Source: Bacillota bacterium
GTDB lineage: Bacteria > Bacillota > Dethiobacteria > Dethiobacterales > Dethiobacteraceae
Direction of reading: 5' to 3'
Assembly: GCA_012521405.1 (NCBI GenBank)
Contig: JAAYMK010000033.1
Coordinates: 1 to 55,821, forward strand
Length of the DNA stretch: 55,821 bases
Of this stretch, positions 8,151 to 18,313 are shown piece after piece (position 1 is the stretch's first letter; the number at the start of each line of letters is the position of its first letter). A model generated the notes under the pieces. The model made no database searches. It saw nothing but the letters and a program-made list of their open reading frames with translations, and had not been told where the DNA came from. Both the position numbers and the translations under genes were made by a program.

Positions 8151-9290
8151 TTTTTGGGAGCTGAAAAAGGAAGAGATTTTTAACTTGAGGTTCCGGTATC
8201 CGTTGGCAAATAAAGGGGAAGTTTTGCGGAGGGAAAGATGTTTATCGTCTCCATGGATGTAATAAGAAATTAATACTTTAAGGGTTGCCGCCAAGGGAAT
8301 GGCAAGCAGTACCCCCAAGAGGCCAAAAAGCTGACCGCCAATGAGCAGGCTGACAATAACTGTAATGGGCATTAAATCCACGGCTTTGCCCAGTAATAAA
8401 GGCGTGAGGATAAAGGCATCTATGGCTTGCACCACTACGTAAATAATGATAACGGGCAGCGGATGTGGTGCATTGGGGGTGAAGGCGAGCAAAACGGCAG
8501 GAATACCGGCCAGCCAGGGTCCTACATAAACAATGAGATTAAGGACACCGGCCAGGATACCCAACATGAGAGAGAAGGGCATATTAATTAAACGCAATGC
8601 TACTCCTGTTAAAATGCCTACAATTAAACAAAGGAGAATATTCCCGCGCAGATATGCCCCTACTTTATTGTCAATGATGGAAAGAACCAAAATAGCTTCT
8701 TTGCGCCAACTTTGGGGAAAAACGCTGATAATACCTTTTTTAACTGCTTTTAAATCCCGCAATAAATAAAAGACGAGAAAGAGGATAAGGACAGCATCAA
8801 CCACATGGGAAACGATACTGCGGGCAATGCGTGTTATCTGCAAAGTGGCATATTGTAAATTGGTTGGCAAGTTATTAAGCAAGTCGTTGGTGAAATTTAG
8901 GAGTGCCTGGTTGATGCTTTCTATTTCCAGCAAGTTGTTGATTTTGGAAACTAATTCCGGCAGCAAAAAGCGATAATCGGTAGCGAGAAAACGGCCCAAT
9001 TCCCCAAGTTCCATGATAAATTGGGGAATCAAAAAGTAAAAGAAAAGCAGAAAACTAAGAAGCAGCAGGGAAAAGACAAAAATAACGGCAAGAGTATTAG
9101 GAATGCCTCTGTGAGTAAGAAAATCTGTTATGGGGGAAAGGCAATAAACTATTAACGTGGCAATAACTAATAAACTAATTACCCAGGTAATTTTTTTCAC
9201 GAAGAAAAAAAGTAACACTAAAACGATGATCAGGGCAATAAGGCGCAGAGATAAATACCAGTAAGTTTTGAGTTTAAGATTATTGTCCAA
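8133..9290 (-). CDS. AI-2E family transporter (UPF0118 permease)
   Basis: A multispanning membrane protein of about 385 residues with 7-8 hydrophobic segments. Family features are the long central amphipathic region, the 'GAYLRGNILLCLIVGILTGVALRL' segment and the C-terminal 'ITVIVSLLIGGQLFGLLGVLLAIPLAATLKVL'. Family members export small molecules or act in Na+(Li+)/H+ exchange; the substrate cannot be read from sequence. TTG at 9290 is preferred because GGGAGGAGG lies 5 bases upstream; an upstream TTG at 9332 lacks a ribosome site. Confidence 0.88.
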   Translation of the reverse strand: MDNNLKLKTYWYLSLRLIALIIVLVLLFFFVKKITWVISLLVIATLIVYCLSPITDFLTHRGIPNTLAVIFVFSLLLLSFLLFFYFLIPQFIMELGELGRFLATDYRFLLPELVSKINNLLEIESINQALLNFTNDLLNNLPTNLQYATLQITRIARSIVSHVVDAVLILFLVFYLLRDLKAVKKGIISVFPQSWRKEAILVLSIIDNKVGAYLRGNILLCLIVGILTGVALRLINMPFSLMLGILAGVLNLIVYVGPWLAGIPAVLLAFTPNAPHPLPVIIIYVVVQAIDAFILTPLLLGKAVDLMPITVIVSLLIGGQLFGLLGVLLAIPLAATLKVLISYYIHGDDKHLSLRKTSPLFANGYRNLKLKISSFFSSQKGKNKA

Positions 9291-9401
9291 ATTTTCCTCC
9301 TCCCATTCCCTTACATTATAACCACCAGACAAAAGTAAGACAACTGGTGTGATAAATTATGCTTAAAGTTTGTATATTTTAGGGAGGGGAGTGATTAAAT
9401 A

Positions 9402-9659
9402 ATGCATATGTTCAAGCTTTTACTGAGTGCTTTGTTGATAATGGTGGGGATGCTCCTTTTGCCTCCGCTTTCAGGTTCCGGTATAGCCGGTTTAGTTTCC
9501 CGCTTATGGTTAGGATTTGGCTTACTGGTATTCTCTGGCCACTACCTAAATTATTTACAAGAAGAAAAAAAACGACAGCCGCAAAAAATTACGGCTGGTC
9601 TGCGTCTGCGTCCGGATCAGCAACGTAATTTAAAACAAAAGTCATTTTCGGGGCAATAA
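9402..9659 (+). CDS. small two-segment membrane protein
   Basis: Eighty-five residues with two hydrophobic helices (about 4-22 and 28-48) and a basic, hydrophilic C-terminal tail. A strong AGGGAGGGG ribosome site sits 8-10 bases before the ATG, the main reason to call it. Its 3' end overlaps the converging ytrI by about 70 bases. No family recognised. Confidence 0.55.
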   Translation: MHMFKLLLSALLIMVGMLLLPPLSGSGIAGLVSRLWLGFGLLVFSGHYLNYLQEEKKRQPQKITAGLRLRPDQQRNLKQKSFSGQ

Positions 9660-10047
9660 CAATGGTTTTCACCTGTAATTGGTAACGCTTGCCGTCCACT
9701 TCTAAAATACGCCGATCTAAAAGGTGTATCACTAATGTGTGATGCACTTTTTCTATTTCTTCACCAATTAAATTTTGGGTCAATTCTAAAATGGCCGTCT
9801 CCAGGGCCAATTCTGTAAGCGGGTCGCCGTTTTCTTTCATGAACTGTATTTCTATGGCACGAATGACATTTTGTTTTTGTTTGTCTTGAGATTCCAGTTT
9901 TTTCAAACGTTCTGTTGTTTCGTAAAGTTCTACTTTTAATTTTTCCCGGGAAATATATAATTCGTCAAGGCGCTGCCGCAAATATAAATTCATGCACACA
10001 GCACCGAAAAGCATGCCGATAAGCAGGGCGGAAAGCAGGCGTTTCAC
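9589..10047 (-). CDS. ytrI: YtrI-like sporulation membrane protein
   Basis: An N-terminal membrane anchor (residues 4-22) is followed by a coiled coil of about 45 residues and a small C-terminal domain ending 'KMTFVLNYVADPDADADQP'. Its position beside ytrH and dnaE matches Bacillus, where YtrH/YtrI are mother-cell membrane proteins needed for efficient sporulation. Sequence likeness alone is modest; the assignment leans on synteny and topology. It overlaps ytrH by 4 bases. Confidence 0.75.
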   Translation of the reverse strand: MKRLLSALLIGMLFGAVCMNLYLRQRLDELYISREKLKVELYETTERLKKLESQDKQKQNVIRAIEIQFMKENGDPLTELALETAILELTQNLIGEEIEKVHHTLVIHLLDRRILEVDGKRYQLQVKTIVIAPKMTFVLNYVADPDADADQP

Positions 10048-10373
10048 CTGATTCGCCCACCTGCAAGCTGCAAAATTAAAAGATAACCGCCGTGTGCACC
10101 CAGAAAAGATGCGAAAATGAGAAGCAGCTGTTTGATTACGGTATTAAGTTTTAGCCCTAAAAAACCTGCTTCTATGGCTCTTAAGGTATCAAAAGTGCCG
10201 CCTAAAGCCGCCACCAAAGCCCAAATTTTTAGTTTGCCGGCCAATTCAACCATACTGTAGCCCGGTGCCTGACCGGTGAAGACGGCACCCAAGGAGCCGA
10301 TTAAAGTGCCCCCAATAATGACGCCGAAGGAAATAAATGCGTTTAACGTAAGTGTATCTAATAATTTGGCCAT
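10044..10373 (-). CDS. ytrH: YtrH family sporulation protein
   Basis: A 109-residue membrane protein with three hydrophobic segments: 'NAFISFGVIIGGTLIGSLGAVF', 'KIWALVAALGGTFDTLRAIE' and a C-terminal 'LLLIFASFLGAHGGYLLI'. 'GGTFDTLRAIEAGFLGL' resembles the conserved core of YtrH as I remember it. It is divergent from dnaE as in Bacillus. A GGGGAGGGTGG site precedes the ATG. Confidence 0.86.
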   Translation of the reverse strand: MAKLLDTLTLNAFISFGVIIGGTLIGSLGAVFTGQAPGYSMVELAGKLKIWALVAALGGTFDTLRAIEAGFLGLKLNTVIKQLLLIFASFLGAHGGYLLILQLAGGRIR

Positions 10374-10537
10374 AAGGAATCTAAACCACCCTCCCCAAGA
10401 ATTTAAAAAAGATAAAAAAATAATGCCTGTTTGTATCTATATGTATGGAGAAAAAGATGGAAGTAGACTAAAGGAAAAAAGACTCGCAAAAAGAATGTAT
10501 TACTTGTAGACGGTAATCAGTAGAAAGGGTGAAGAAA

Positions 10538-13500
10538 TTGGACAAACGCCCCTTTGTCCACTTGCATACACATACGGAATATTCACTTTTAGACGGAGCT
10601 TGTAAAATTAAGCAGGTAGTAGCCAAGGCTCGGGATCTGGGGATGCCTGCTTTGGCAATTACTGACCACGGTGCCATGTATGGTGTGCTTGATTTTTACA
10701 AAGCGGCCAAAGAGGTTGGTATTAAACCGATCATTGGCTGTGAAGTCTATGTGGCATCGCGTTCACGGTTTGATCGGGATCCGCACCTTGACAGCAAACA
10801 GTATCATTTGGTGCTTTTGGCGCGCAATCAGGAAGGGTATCAAAATCTTATGCAATTGGTGACACGAGCTTATAGTGAAGGGTTTTACTATAAACCGCGG
10901 GTTGATCATGAATTGCTCCAGCGCTATCACCGGGGACTAATCGCCCTTTCGGCGTGCCTGGCCGGGGAAATTCCCACGGCTTTGTTGGAAAACAGGGATG
11001 AAGATGCCTACCGGCTTGTGCAGTTTTATCGGGAAACTTTTGGCAGTGAAAATTTCTTCCTGGAATTGCAGGACCATGGTTTACCGGAACAAAAGGAAAT
11101 TAATCCGCGCTTAATTCAATTGGCCCGGGATACCAATACACCGCTGGTGGTTACTAATGATCTCCACTACTTAAACCGGGAAGACGCATACGCCCATGAT
11201 GTTTTGCTCTGCATCCAAACGGGCAAGACTATGGAAGACAAGGATCGCATGCGTTTTGGTAGTGATGAGTTTTACTTGAAAACGGCAGAGGAAATGGCCG
11301 CACTTTTTCCTGAACTGCCGGAAGCGGTGGATAATACAGTGGAAATTGCCGAGCGGTGTGAGGTGGAATTTGAATTCGGTAAAACTTATATGCCCGTCTA
11401 CGATATTCCCGCAGGTTTTAAAGATGACTCGGAATACCTGCGTAAACTGTGCCTGGACGGAGCGAAAAAGCTTTACGGTGATCCTCTCCCTGAACAGGTG
11501 CAGGAGCGTTTGGATTATGAATTAAATGTCATTAAACAAATGGGTTATTGTTCTTATTTTCTGATTGTGTGGGACTTTGTCAATTTTGCCCATAACTCTG
11601 GTATCCCTGTAGGTCCCGGTCGGGGCTCCGCCGCCGGTAGTATTGTTGCTTATTGTCTCGGCATCACCAATATCGATCCTTTAAAATATAACTTGCTGTT
11701 TGAGCGTTTTTTAAATCCTGAACGGGTAAGCATGCCTGATATTGATATTGATTTTTGTTATGAGCAAAGAGAAAAAGTTATAGATTATGTCATTAAAAAA
11801 TATGGCGAAGACCATGTGGCCCAGATTATCACCTTTGGAACCATGGGGGCAAGGGCAGTGGTGCGCGACGTGGGACGCGTGCTGAATATGCCCTATGCGG
11901 AAGTGGATAAAATTGCCAAAATGATTCCGGCAGAGCCTAATATCACTGTGGCAGAAGCACTGGAAAAAGCACCGGATTTAAAAGAGCTGTACGAAAAAGA
12001 TCCAAAAATTAAGCAACTAATTGATTTAAGTATGACTTTAGAAGGTTTACCGCGCCATACTTCCATTCATGCTGCAGCCGTGGTTATTTCGCAAAAGCCC
12101 TTGGTTGAATTGGTACCGCTACAAAAATCCGGCGACATGATGGTAACGCAATTCCCCAAAGACCCTGTGGAAGAGTTGGGCCTTTTGAAAATGGACTTTT
12201 TAGGCTTAAGGACGCTTACCATTTTGGATGAAGCTGTGCGGCTTGTAAAACAGACCACCGGTAAGGAAATTGATTTACAGAGGCTGCCTTTAGATGATAA
12301 AAAAACTTATGAACTGTTGTCGCAAGGTGATACGGCTGCCGTTTTTCAGCTTGAATCCAGCGGGATGCGGAGCGTCTTACGGGAGTTAAAACCTAGTGTT
12401 TTTGAGGATGTGATTGCTGTTTTGGCTTTGTACCGGCCCGGACCCATGGAGCAAATTCCTACTTTTATCAGTAATAAACACGGGCTGACGCCCATTCAGT
12501 ACCTACATCCTGATCTGGAACCAATATTAAAAGAAACTTATGGTATTATGGTTTACCAAGAGCAAATCATGCAGGTGGCTTCCAAGATGGCCGGATTTTC
12601 TCTGGGTGAAGCCGATCTTTTACGCCGTGCCATTGGCAAAAAGAAAATCGAGATTTTAAATGAACAGCGTGAAGTTTTTGTACAAGGCTGCCTGGCCAAA
12701 GGTCATTCAGCAAAGCTGGCCAATGATTTGTATGATTTAATTGTAAAATTTGCTTCCTACGGTTTTAACAAATCACACGCCGCCGCCTATGCCCTGGTGT
12801 CGTACCAGGCAGCATATGTTAAAGCACATTACCCGACGGAATTTATGGCTGCCCATATGACTGGCCATATGTTTTCCACTGACAAAATTGCCGGCTATAT
12901 TGATGACTGTAAAAAGATGGGCATTGCCGTTTTGCCTCCCGATATCAACGTTAGTGAGAAAAACTTTACCGTGACCGGAGACCGGGTTATCCGGTATGGT
13001 TTGGCAGCGGTGAAGAATGTGGGCTTGGGTGCCATTGAATCGATCATTGCCGCCCGGCAGGAAGGGGGCAAGTTTACCAGCCTGCGTGATTTTTGTTCAC
13101 GGGTAGATTTGCGCAGCTGCAATAAAAAAGTGCTGGAAAGTTTAATTAAAAGCGGCGCCTTTGATTGCTTTGGTGCCAACCGCAATCAGCTGTTTGCCAT
13201 TTTGGATGAAACAGTGGCAGCGGCCCAAACCATGCAAAAAGAAAAACAAAACGGCCAGATTAGCATGTTTGAAATTTTAGGGGATGAGGAGGAAAGTGCC
13301 TGGCTGAATCTGCATGATGAATATCCCGATTTGCCTGCTCCGTCGGCCAAGGAGCGTTTAGCCATGGAAAAGGAAGCCTTAGGTTTATACCTTAGCGGTC
13401 ATCCCCTAGAAGAGTATGAACAAGTACTAAAGCTGTATCCCGAGCTGCTCACTTTAAATGAATTGAGTGCTTTGGCCGACGGGGAGCTCGTCATTACAGC

Positions 13501-13966
13501 CGGTATGATCAGTAATTCTAAAACCATCATGACAAAGGCGGGTAAGCCCATGTCATTTTTTACCCTGGAAGATATGACGGCTAATGTGGAAGTGGTTGTT
13601 TTTCCCAAGGTATATGAAAAAGCGAAGGTATATTTAGAAAATGACCAGGTTGTCTTTGTCCAGGGACGCCTTGATCATAAAGATGAGGAAGTAAAGATTC
13701 TTGCCGAAAATATTTCACCTCTGTCACAAGAGGTAAAGCAGGTTGTGATCCGTTGTAAACATGATGACGGTATCGGGAAGCTGTTGTCGCTCAAAGAAAT
13801 TTTAAAAGATGCTTATGGCACCATACCGGTGTATCTTGCTTTTCCTGAGGTTAAGAAAAAGGTATTGTTGGCCCATGATTTTTGGTTGGCCGATGAAAAA
13901 GTACAGCTACCGGAAATAGAAAAACTTTTTGGTGCAGAAGCTGTGTTCATTGAAAAAGCAGGATAA
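10538..13966 (+). CDS. dnaE: DNA polymerase III alpha subunit (DnaE type)
   Basis: Replicative C-family polymerase. Domain order: PHP domain (residues 1-210, 'HLHTHTEYSLLDGA' with metal-ligand histidines), polymerase palm with the catalytic 'PDIDIDF' near residue 400 and 'GPGRGSAAGSIVAYCLGIT', fingers with 'YRPGPM', tandem helix-hairpin-helix region around 820-900, and OB domain near 985-1060 ('VITAGMISNSKTIMTK'). About 1142 residues, typical of DnaE1. The start is probably TTG at 10538 (GGGTGA upstream); GTG 10529 is the alternative. It is head of the dnaE-pfkA-pyk cluster common in Clostridia. Confidence 0.97.
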   Translation: MDKRPFVHLHTHTEYSLLDGACKIKQVVAKARDLGMPALAITDHGAMYGVLDFYKAAKEVGIKPIIGCEVYVASRSRFDRDPHLDSKQYHLVLLARNQEGYQNLMQLVTRAYSEGFYYKPRVDHELLQRYHRGLIALSACLAGEIPTALLENRDEDAYRLVQFYRETFGSENFFLELQDHGLPEQKEINPRLIQLARDTNTPLVVTNDLHYLNREDAYAHDVLLCIQTGKTMEDKDRMRFGSDEFYLKTAEEMAALFPELPEAVDNTVEIAERCEVEFEFGKTYMPVYDIPAGFKDDSEYLRKLCLDGAKKLYGDPLPEQVQERLDYELNVIKQMGYCSYFLIVWDFVNFAHNSGIPVGPGRGSAAGSIVAYCLGITNIDPLKYNLLFERFLNPERVSMPDIDIDFCYEQREKVIDYVIKKYGEDHVAQIITFGTMGARAVVRDVGRVLNMPYAEVDKIAKMIPAEPNITVAEALEKAPDLKELYEKDPKIKQLIDLSMTLEGLPRHTSIHAAAVVISQKPLVELVPLQKSGDMMVTQFPKDPVEELGLLKMDFLGLRTLTILDEAVRLVKQTTGKEIDLQRLPLDDKKTYELLSQGDTAAVFQLESSGMRSVLRELKPSVFEDVIAVLALYRPGPMEQIPTFISNKHGLTPIQYLHPDLEPILKETYGIMVYQEQIMQVASKMAGFSLGEADLLRRAIGKKKIEILNEQREVFVQGCLAKGHSAKLANDLYDLIVKFASYGFNKSHAAAYALVSYQAAYVKAHYPTEFMAAHMTGHMFSTDKIAGYIDDCKKMGIAVLPPDINVSEKNFTVTGDRVIRYGLAAVKNVGLGAIESIIAARQEGGKFTSLRDFCSRVDLRSCNKKVLESLIKSGAFDCFGANRNQLFAILDETVAAAQTMQKEKQNGQISMFEILGDEEESAWLNLHDEYPDLPAPSAKERLAMEKEALGLYLSGHPLEEYEQVLKLYPELLTLNELSALADGELVITAGMISNSKTIMTKAGKPMSFFTLEDMTANVEVVVFPKVYEKAKVYLENDQVVFVQGRLDHKDEEVKILAENISPLSQEVKQVVIRCKHDDGIGKLLSLKEILKDAYGTIPVYLAFPEVKKKVLLAHDFWLADEKVQLPEIEKLFGAEAVFIEKAG

Positions 13967-13977
13967 GCTTTCTCTGA

Positions 13978-14973
<996 letters not shown>

Positions 14974-14998
14974 AATATTATCTGTAAGGAGGAACTTA

Positions 14999-16747
14999 AT
15001 GCGCAGGACAAAAATTGTCTGCACTCTTGGTCCCGTCAGTAATGATGTGCCTATTTTGCGCACCTTAATTCAGGCCGGAATGGATGTGGCCCGTTTAAAT
15101 TTTTCCCACGGTACGCATGCAGAGCATGCGGCAACCATTGCTGCAGTGCGGCAAGCTGCAAAGGAAGAAGATAAAATGGTTGCCATTTTGATGGATACAA
15201 AGGGACCGGAAATTCGCCTTGGCACCTTCCAAGGGGGTAAAGCTTATTTGCGGGAAGGGGAGGAGTTTATTTTAACTACCCGGGAGGTTGTGGGGAACAA
15301 TAGCATTGCCAGTGTGAATTATGCCGGCTTGACTGCAGATGTACAGGCGGGAATGCAGATTTTACTTGCTGATGGTTTACTTGTTTTAGAGGTGGTAAAA
15401 GTAACTGCAGATGAGATTTTCTGTAAGGTTTTAGCCGGCGGCGAAGTAAGTGATCATAAAGGAGTTAATGTACCCGGAGCAAAACTGCGCATGCCGGCAG
15501 TTTCTGAAAAGGACCGTCAGGATATAATTTTTGCCATTGAACATGATTTAGATTTCATTGCTACTTCTTTTACCAGGACTGCCGATGATGTACTGGCCAT
15601 CCGTGCTATTTTGGAAGAATACCGGTCCGATATCCATATTATTGCCAAGATTGAAAACCAAGAAGGCGTGGACAATCTGGAAAAAATACTGGAAGTTGCC
15701 GACGGTATTATGGTGGCACGAGGTGATTTGGGGGTAGAAGTGCCCACGGAAGAAGTACCGCTCTTACAGAAAATTTTAATCAGCAAATGTAATGAAGCCG
15801 GCAAACCTGTCATTACTGCTACCCAGATGCTTGATTCCATGATCCGCAATCCCATGCCCACAAGGGCTGAAGCCAGTGATGTGGCCAATGCTATATTTGA
15901 CGGTACCGATGCCGTGATGCTTTCCGGTGAAACGGCAATCGGAAAATACCCGGTGGCTGCAGTCCGTACCATGGACAGGATCGCCCGGCGCGCGGAAACT
16001 GCCCTGCAATACGAAAAGATTTTGGAAAGTTTTCAGCCGCCGGTGGAACGGAACGTTACTGATGCCATTGCTTATGCCACCTGCCATGTGGCCAAAGAAC
16101 TGGGAGCGGCAGCAATTATCACTTCCACCCATTCCGGTTTTACTGCCAGAAATGTTTCCAAATATAAACCGCAGGCACGTATTGTGGCAGTGACGCCGCG
16201 GCAGGAAGTTGCCCGCAAGCTAGTATTGAATTGGGGAGTATTTCCTGTACTTTGCCGCCCTGCCACCACCACCGATGAAATGTTTTCCGCGGCCCTGGAG
16301 GCGGCGGAAGCATCCCACTATATTAAAAAAGGTGATTTAGTTGTCATTACCGCCGGTGTACCTGTAGGGGTCAGCGGGACTACCAATTTGCTGCGAGTAC
16401 TGACGGTGGGAGAAATTTTGTTAAAGGGAGCCGGTTTAGGGAGAAAAGCAGTAACGGGAAAAGTGCGTATTGCCAACTCAGCCTCTGAAGCAAAAGATTT
16501 GCAAGCGGGAGAAATTCTCGTAGCGGCCGCCACAGATAAAGATTTTGTTCCGTATTTGGAAAAAGCGGGAGGACTTTTGGTGGAAGAAGGCGGGTTAACC
16601 TCGCATGCAGCTGTGGTGGCATTGCATTTAGGTCTGCCGGCCATTGTTGGGGCCACAGGGGCTTTAAAGCTTTTAACAAACGGACAGACAGTTACCTTGG
16701 ATACGGTGCGCGGTCTTGTTTACCGGGGAAAAGCCACTGTTTTGTAG
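14999..16747 (+). CDS. pyk: pyruvate kinase with C-terminal PEP-utiliser domain
   Basis: Converts PEP and ADP to pyruvate and ATP. The barrel (residues 1-345) shows 'MDTKGPEIRLG', 'IAKIENQEGVDNL', 'VARGDLGVEV' and 'ATQMLDSMI'. An alpha/beta domain follows to about 470, then an extra C-terminal swivelling domain (about 485-582) with 'GGLTSHAAVVALHLGLPAIVGA', as in Bacillus and Clostridia enzymes; that domain keeps the His of the PEP-synthase-type 'TSHAA' motif. AAGGAGG precedes the ATG. Confidence 0.96.
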   Translation: MRRTKIVCTLGPVSNDVPILRTLIQAGMDVARLNFSHGTHAEHAATIAAVRQAAKEEDKMVAILMDTKGPEIRLGTFQGGKAYLREGEEFILTTREVVGNNSIASVNYAGLTADVQAGMQILLADGLLVLEVVKVTADEIFCKVLAGGEVSDHKGVNVPGAKLRMPAVSEKDRQDIIFAIEHDLDFIATSFTRTADDVLAIRAILEEYRSDIHIIAKIENQEGVDNLEKILEVADGIMVARGDLGVEVPTEEVPLLQKILISKCNEAGKPVITATQMLDSMIRNPMPTRAEASDVANAIFDGTDAVMLSGETAIGKYPVAAVRTMDRIARRAETALQYEKILESFQPPVERNVTDAIAYATCHVAKELGAAAIITSTHSGFTARNVSKYKPQARIVAVTPRQEVARKLVLNWGVFPVLCRPATTTDEMFSAALEAAEASHYIKKGDLVVITAGVPVGVSGTTNLLRVLTVGEILLKGAGLGRKAVTGKVRIANSASEAKDLQAGEILVAAATDKDFVPYLEKAGGLLVEEGGLTSHAAVVALHLGLPAIVGATGALKLLTNGQTVTLDTVRGLVYRGKATVL

Positions 16748-16807
16748 CCTATGCCTGCTTACTCCTAAAGACGCAACTGATAAAGCGCCTTTTTGGAGGT
16801 GAGGAGA

Positions 16808-17239
16808 TTGACACAAGGGGAAACATTTATACGCGTCCGCTATGGGGAAACGGATAAAATGGGCATTGTTTACCATTCCCGCTACTTGGATTGGATGGAA
16901 GTGGGACGGACAGAATTTTTCCGGCAGCTAGGTATGCCCTATAGCGAAATTGAAAAAAACAATATTTTTTTACCTGTCATCAAAGTCTATTGTCAATATA
17001 AAAGTCCGGCTCGCTATGACGATCTTTTGCGGATTGTGACAAACGTTACCAGTTTGCAGGAAGTGCGGCTTGTTTTTACTTATGAAATTTTTCGCGAAGA
17101 TAAAATTTTAGCCCTTGGGGAAACGGAACATGCTTTTGTTAATCATTTGGGCAAACCTATCGTTTTAAAAAAGCATAATCCCTTTCTCTGGCGAAGGCTT
17201 TTGGAAGCCATTGGTGAGCAGACAGATAATATGGGGTAA
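16808..17239 (+). CDS. acyl-CoA thioesterase, YbgC/4-hydroxybenzoyl-CoA thioesterase type
   Basis: A hot-dog fold thioesterase. The catalytic region 'VRYGETDKMGIVYHSRYLDWMEVGRTEF' has the family Asp followed by the Y/H-x-x-x-Y pattern. About 143 residues. TTG at 16808 is favoured because GGAGGTGAG sits 4-5 bases upstream; the TTG at 16793 has no ribosome site. It probably hydrolyses short acyl- or aromatic-CoA; the substrate is unknown. Confidence 0.85.
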   Translation: MTQGETFIRVRYGETDKMGIVYHSRYLDWMEVGRTEFFRQLGMPYSEIEKNNIFLPVIKVYCQYKSPARYDDLLRIVTNVTSLQEVRLVFTYEIFREDKILALGETEHAFVNHLGKPIVLKKHNPFLWRRLLEAIGEQTDNMG

Positions 17240-17312
17240 ATTATACTTTTGAGAAGGACTTTAATTTTAGGTGCAGAATAATCTAATTTATCCCAGGGAA
17301 AGGAGATTAAAA

Positions 17313-17684
17313 ATGCGCAGGATTATCCACACGGGAATATTTGTGAGAAATCTGGAGGAATCTATCCGCTTTTACACGGAAATTCTCGGGTTCAAACTGG
17401 TAGGCCAAGAGGAAATGCCGGATGTAAAGCTGGCTATTTTGGCAGGGGAGAACCAAGCCATTGAACTTTTGGAATTTGCCGAGGGGCCGGCTAGGGAAGA
17501 AAGCGGAATTATTGATCATTTTGCCATTGCTGTGGACGACATAGTTGCTGAAATTGCCCGTTTGCAAGAGCTGGGGGTACCTTTGGCAACCAAAGAGCCG
17601 CGGGAAATTATGGGCGGCATGAAAATTTTCTTTTTCTCCGGCCCCAACGGTGAGCAAATTGAATTAGTGCAGGAAGCAAAATAA
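17313..17684 (+). CDS. VOC family protein (glyoxalase / methylmalonyl-CoA epimerase-like)
   Basis: A 123-residue vicinal-oxygen-chelate protein with two beta-alpha-beta-beta-beta modules. Likely metal ligands are His in 'IIHTGIFVRNLEESIRFYTEILGF', Glu in 'IELLEF', His in 'IIDHFAIAVDDI' and Glu in 'PNGEQIELVQ'. The substrate cannot be fixed: lactoylglutathione lyase and methylmalonyl-CoA epimerase are both open. GAAAGGAGA precedes the ATG at 17313. Confidence 0.82.
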   Translation: MRRIIHTGIFVRNLEESIRFYTEILGFKLVGQEEMPDVKLAILAGENQAIELLEFAEGPAREESGIIDHFAIAVDDIVAEIARLQELGVPLATKEPREIMGGMKIFFFSGPNGEQIELVQEAK

Positions 17685-17688
17685 ATAA

Positions 17689-17720
17689 AATGCCTTTCAG
17701 CAATGAGCCTGAAAGGCATT
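17689..17720 (+). terminator. convergent terminator
   Basis: AATGCCTTTCAG (17689-17700) pairs exactly with CTGAAAGGCATT (17709-17720). It lies between two converging genes. Confidence 0.8.
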
Positions 17721-17722
17721 AA

Positions 17723-18112
17723 TCATTTTGTGACTAAGTAGATTGGGGGCGCATACAAATAGCGCCATAATCTTTTGAGATACTTGGCGACAATGGGTGT
17801 TGGTCTGTCGGTAAAAATATAGTAGCGGGGTAGGTCACAGTTTTGCCATAATTCAAACGCCAGGATACCGTTACCGTTTTTTAAAGTTACAACCCACACT
17901 TCTATCGGTCCGTCCAGGGCGCGGTGAATAATATAACTAGGTTCACCCAGTGAACTGCGCAGCAAGTAAGCACAGCGATAAACGGCAGTGGGGGAGACTG
18001 AATCGTTAAATTCAGGCAAGACGCGACGTGCAGAATAAACTGTCCTCTGGGCAAGGGCTTTAGCTGCTTCACCACGCGCCAAGGTTACGGATAGACCTCC
18101 CAGCCTTGGCAC
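17723..18112 (-). CDS. hypothetical protein
   Basis: A 129-residue soluble protein, basic, with no signal peptide or membrane segment. It reads through 'ARRVLPEFNDSVSPTAVYRCAYLLRSSLGEPSYIIHRALDGPIEVWVVTL' and has a tryptophan/tyrosine-rich end ('LKRLWRYLYAPPIYL'). I do not recognise a family. The GTG start is supported by AAGGAGG 8 bases upstream. It is a single gene between the VOC protein (convergent) and the DUF1015 gene (divergent). Confidence 0.65.
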   Translation of the reverse strand: MPRLGGLSVTLARGEAAKALAQRTVYSARRVLPEFNDSVSPTAVYRCAYLLRSSLGEPSYIIHRALDGPIEVWVVTLKNGNGILAFELWQNCDLPRYYIFTDRPTPIVAKYLKRLWRYLYAPPIYLVTK

Positions 18113-18252
18113 AGAAAAACCTCCTTGTATTTATGACATGGTTATAGCAACTGACCGTTTTTATATTATATGCATAAGGGCCGGTAACTTATCGTATGAT
18201 TTCCACATTAATTAGGAAAAATCGACAATTACTTTTTCGTTTTTTAAATTTA

Positions 18253-18281
18253 TTGCATTCCTTACTTAATTGCGGTAGAAT
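18253..18281 (+). promoter_or_regulatory. promoter of the DUF1015 gene
   Basis: TTGCAT (18253-18258) and TAGAAT (18276-18281) are spaced by 17 bases, 33 bases before the TTG start. Confidence 0.6.
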
Positions 18282-18313
18282 CATTTACAAGTGTTTACGG
18301 AGGAGGAATAAAA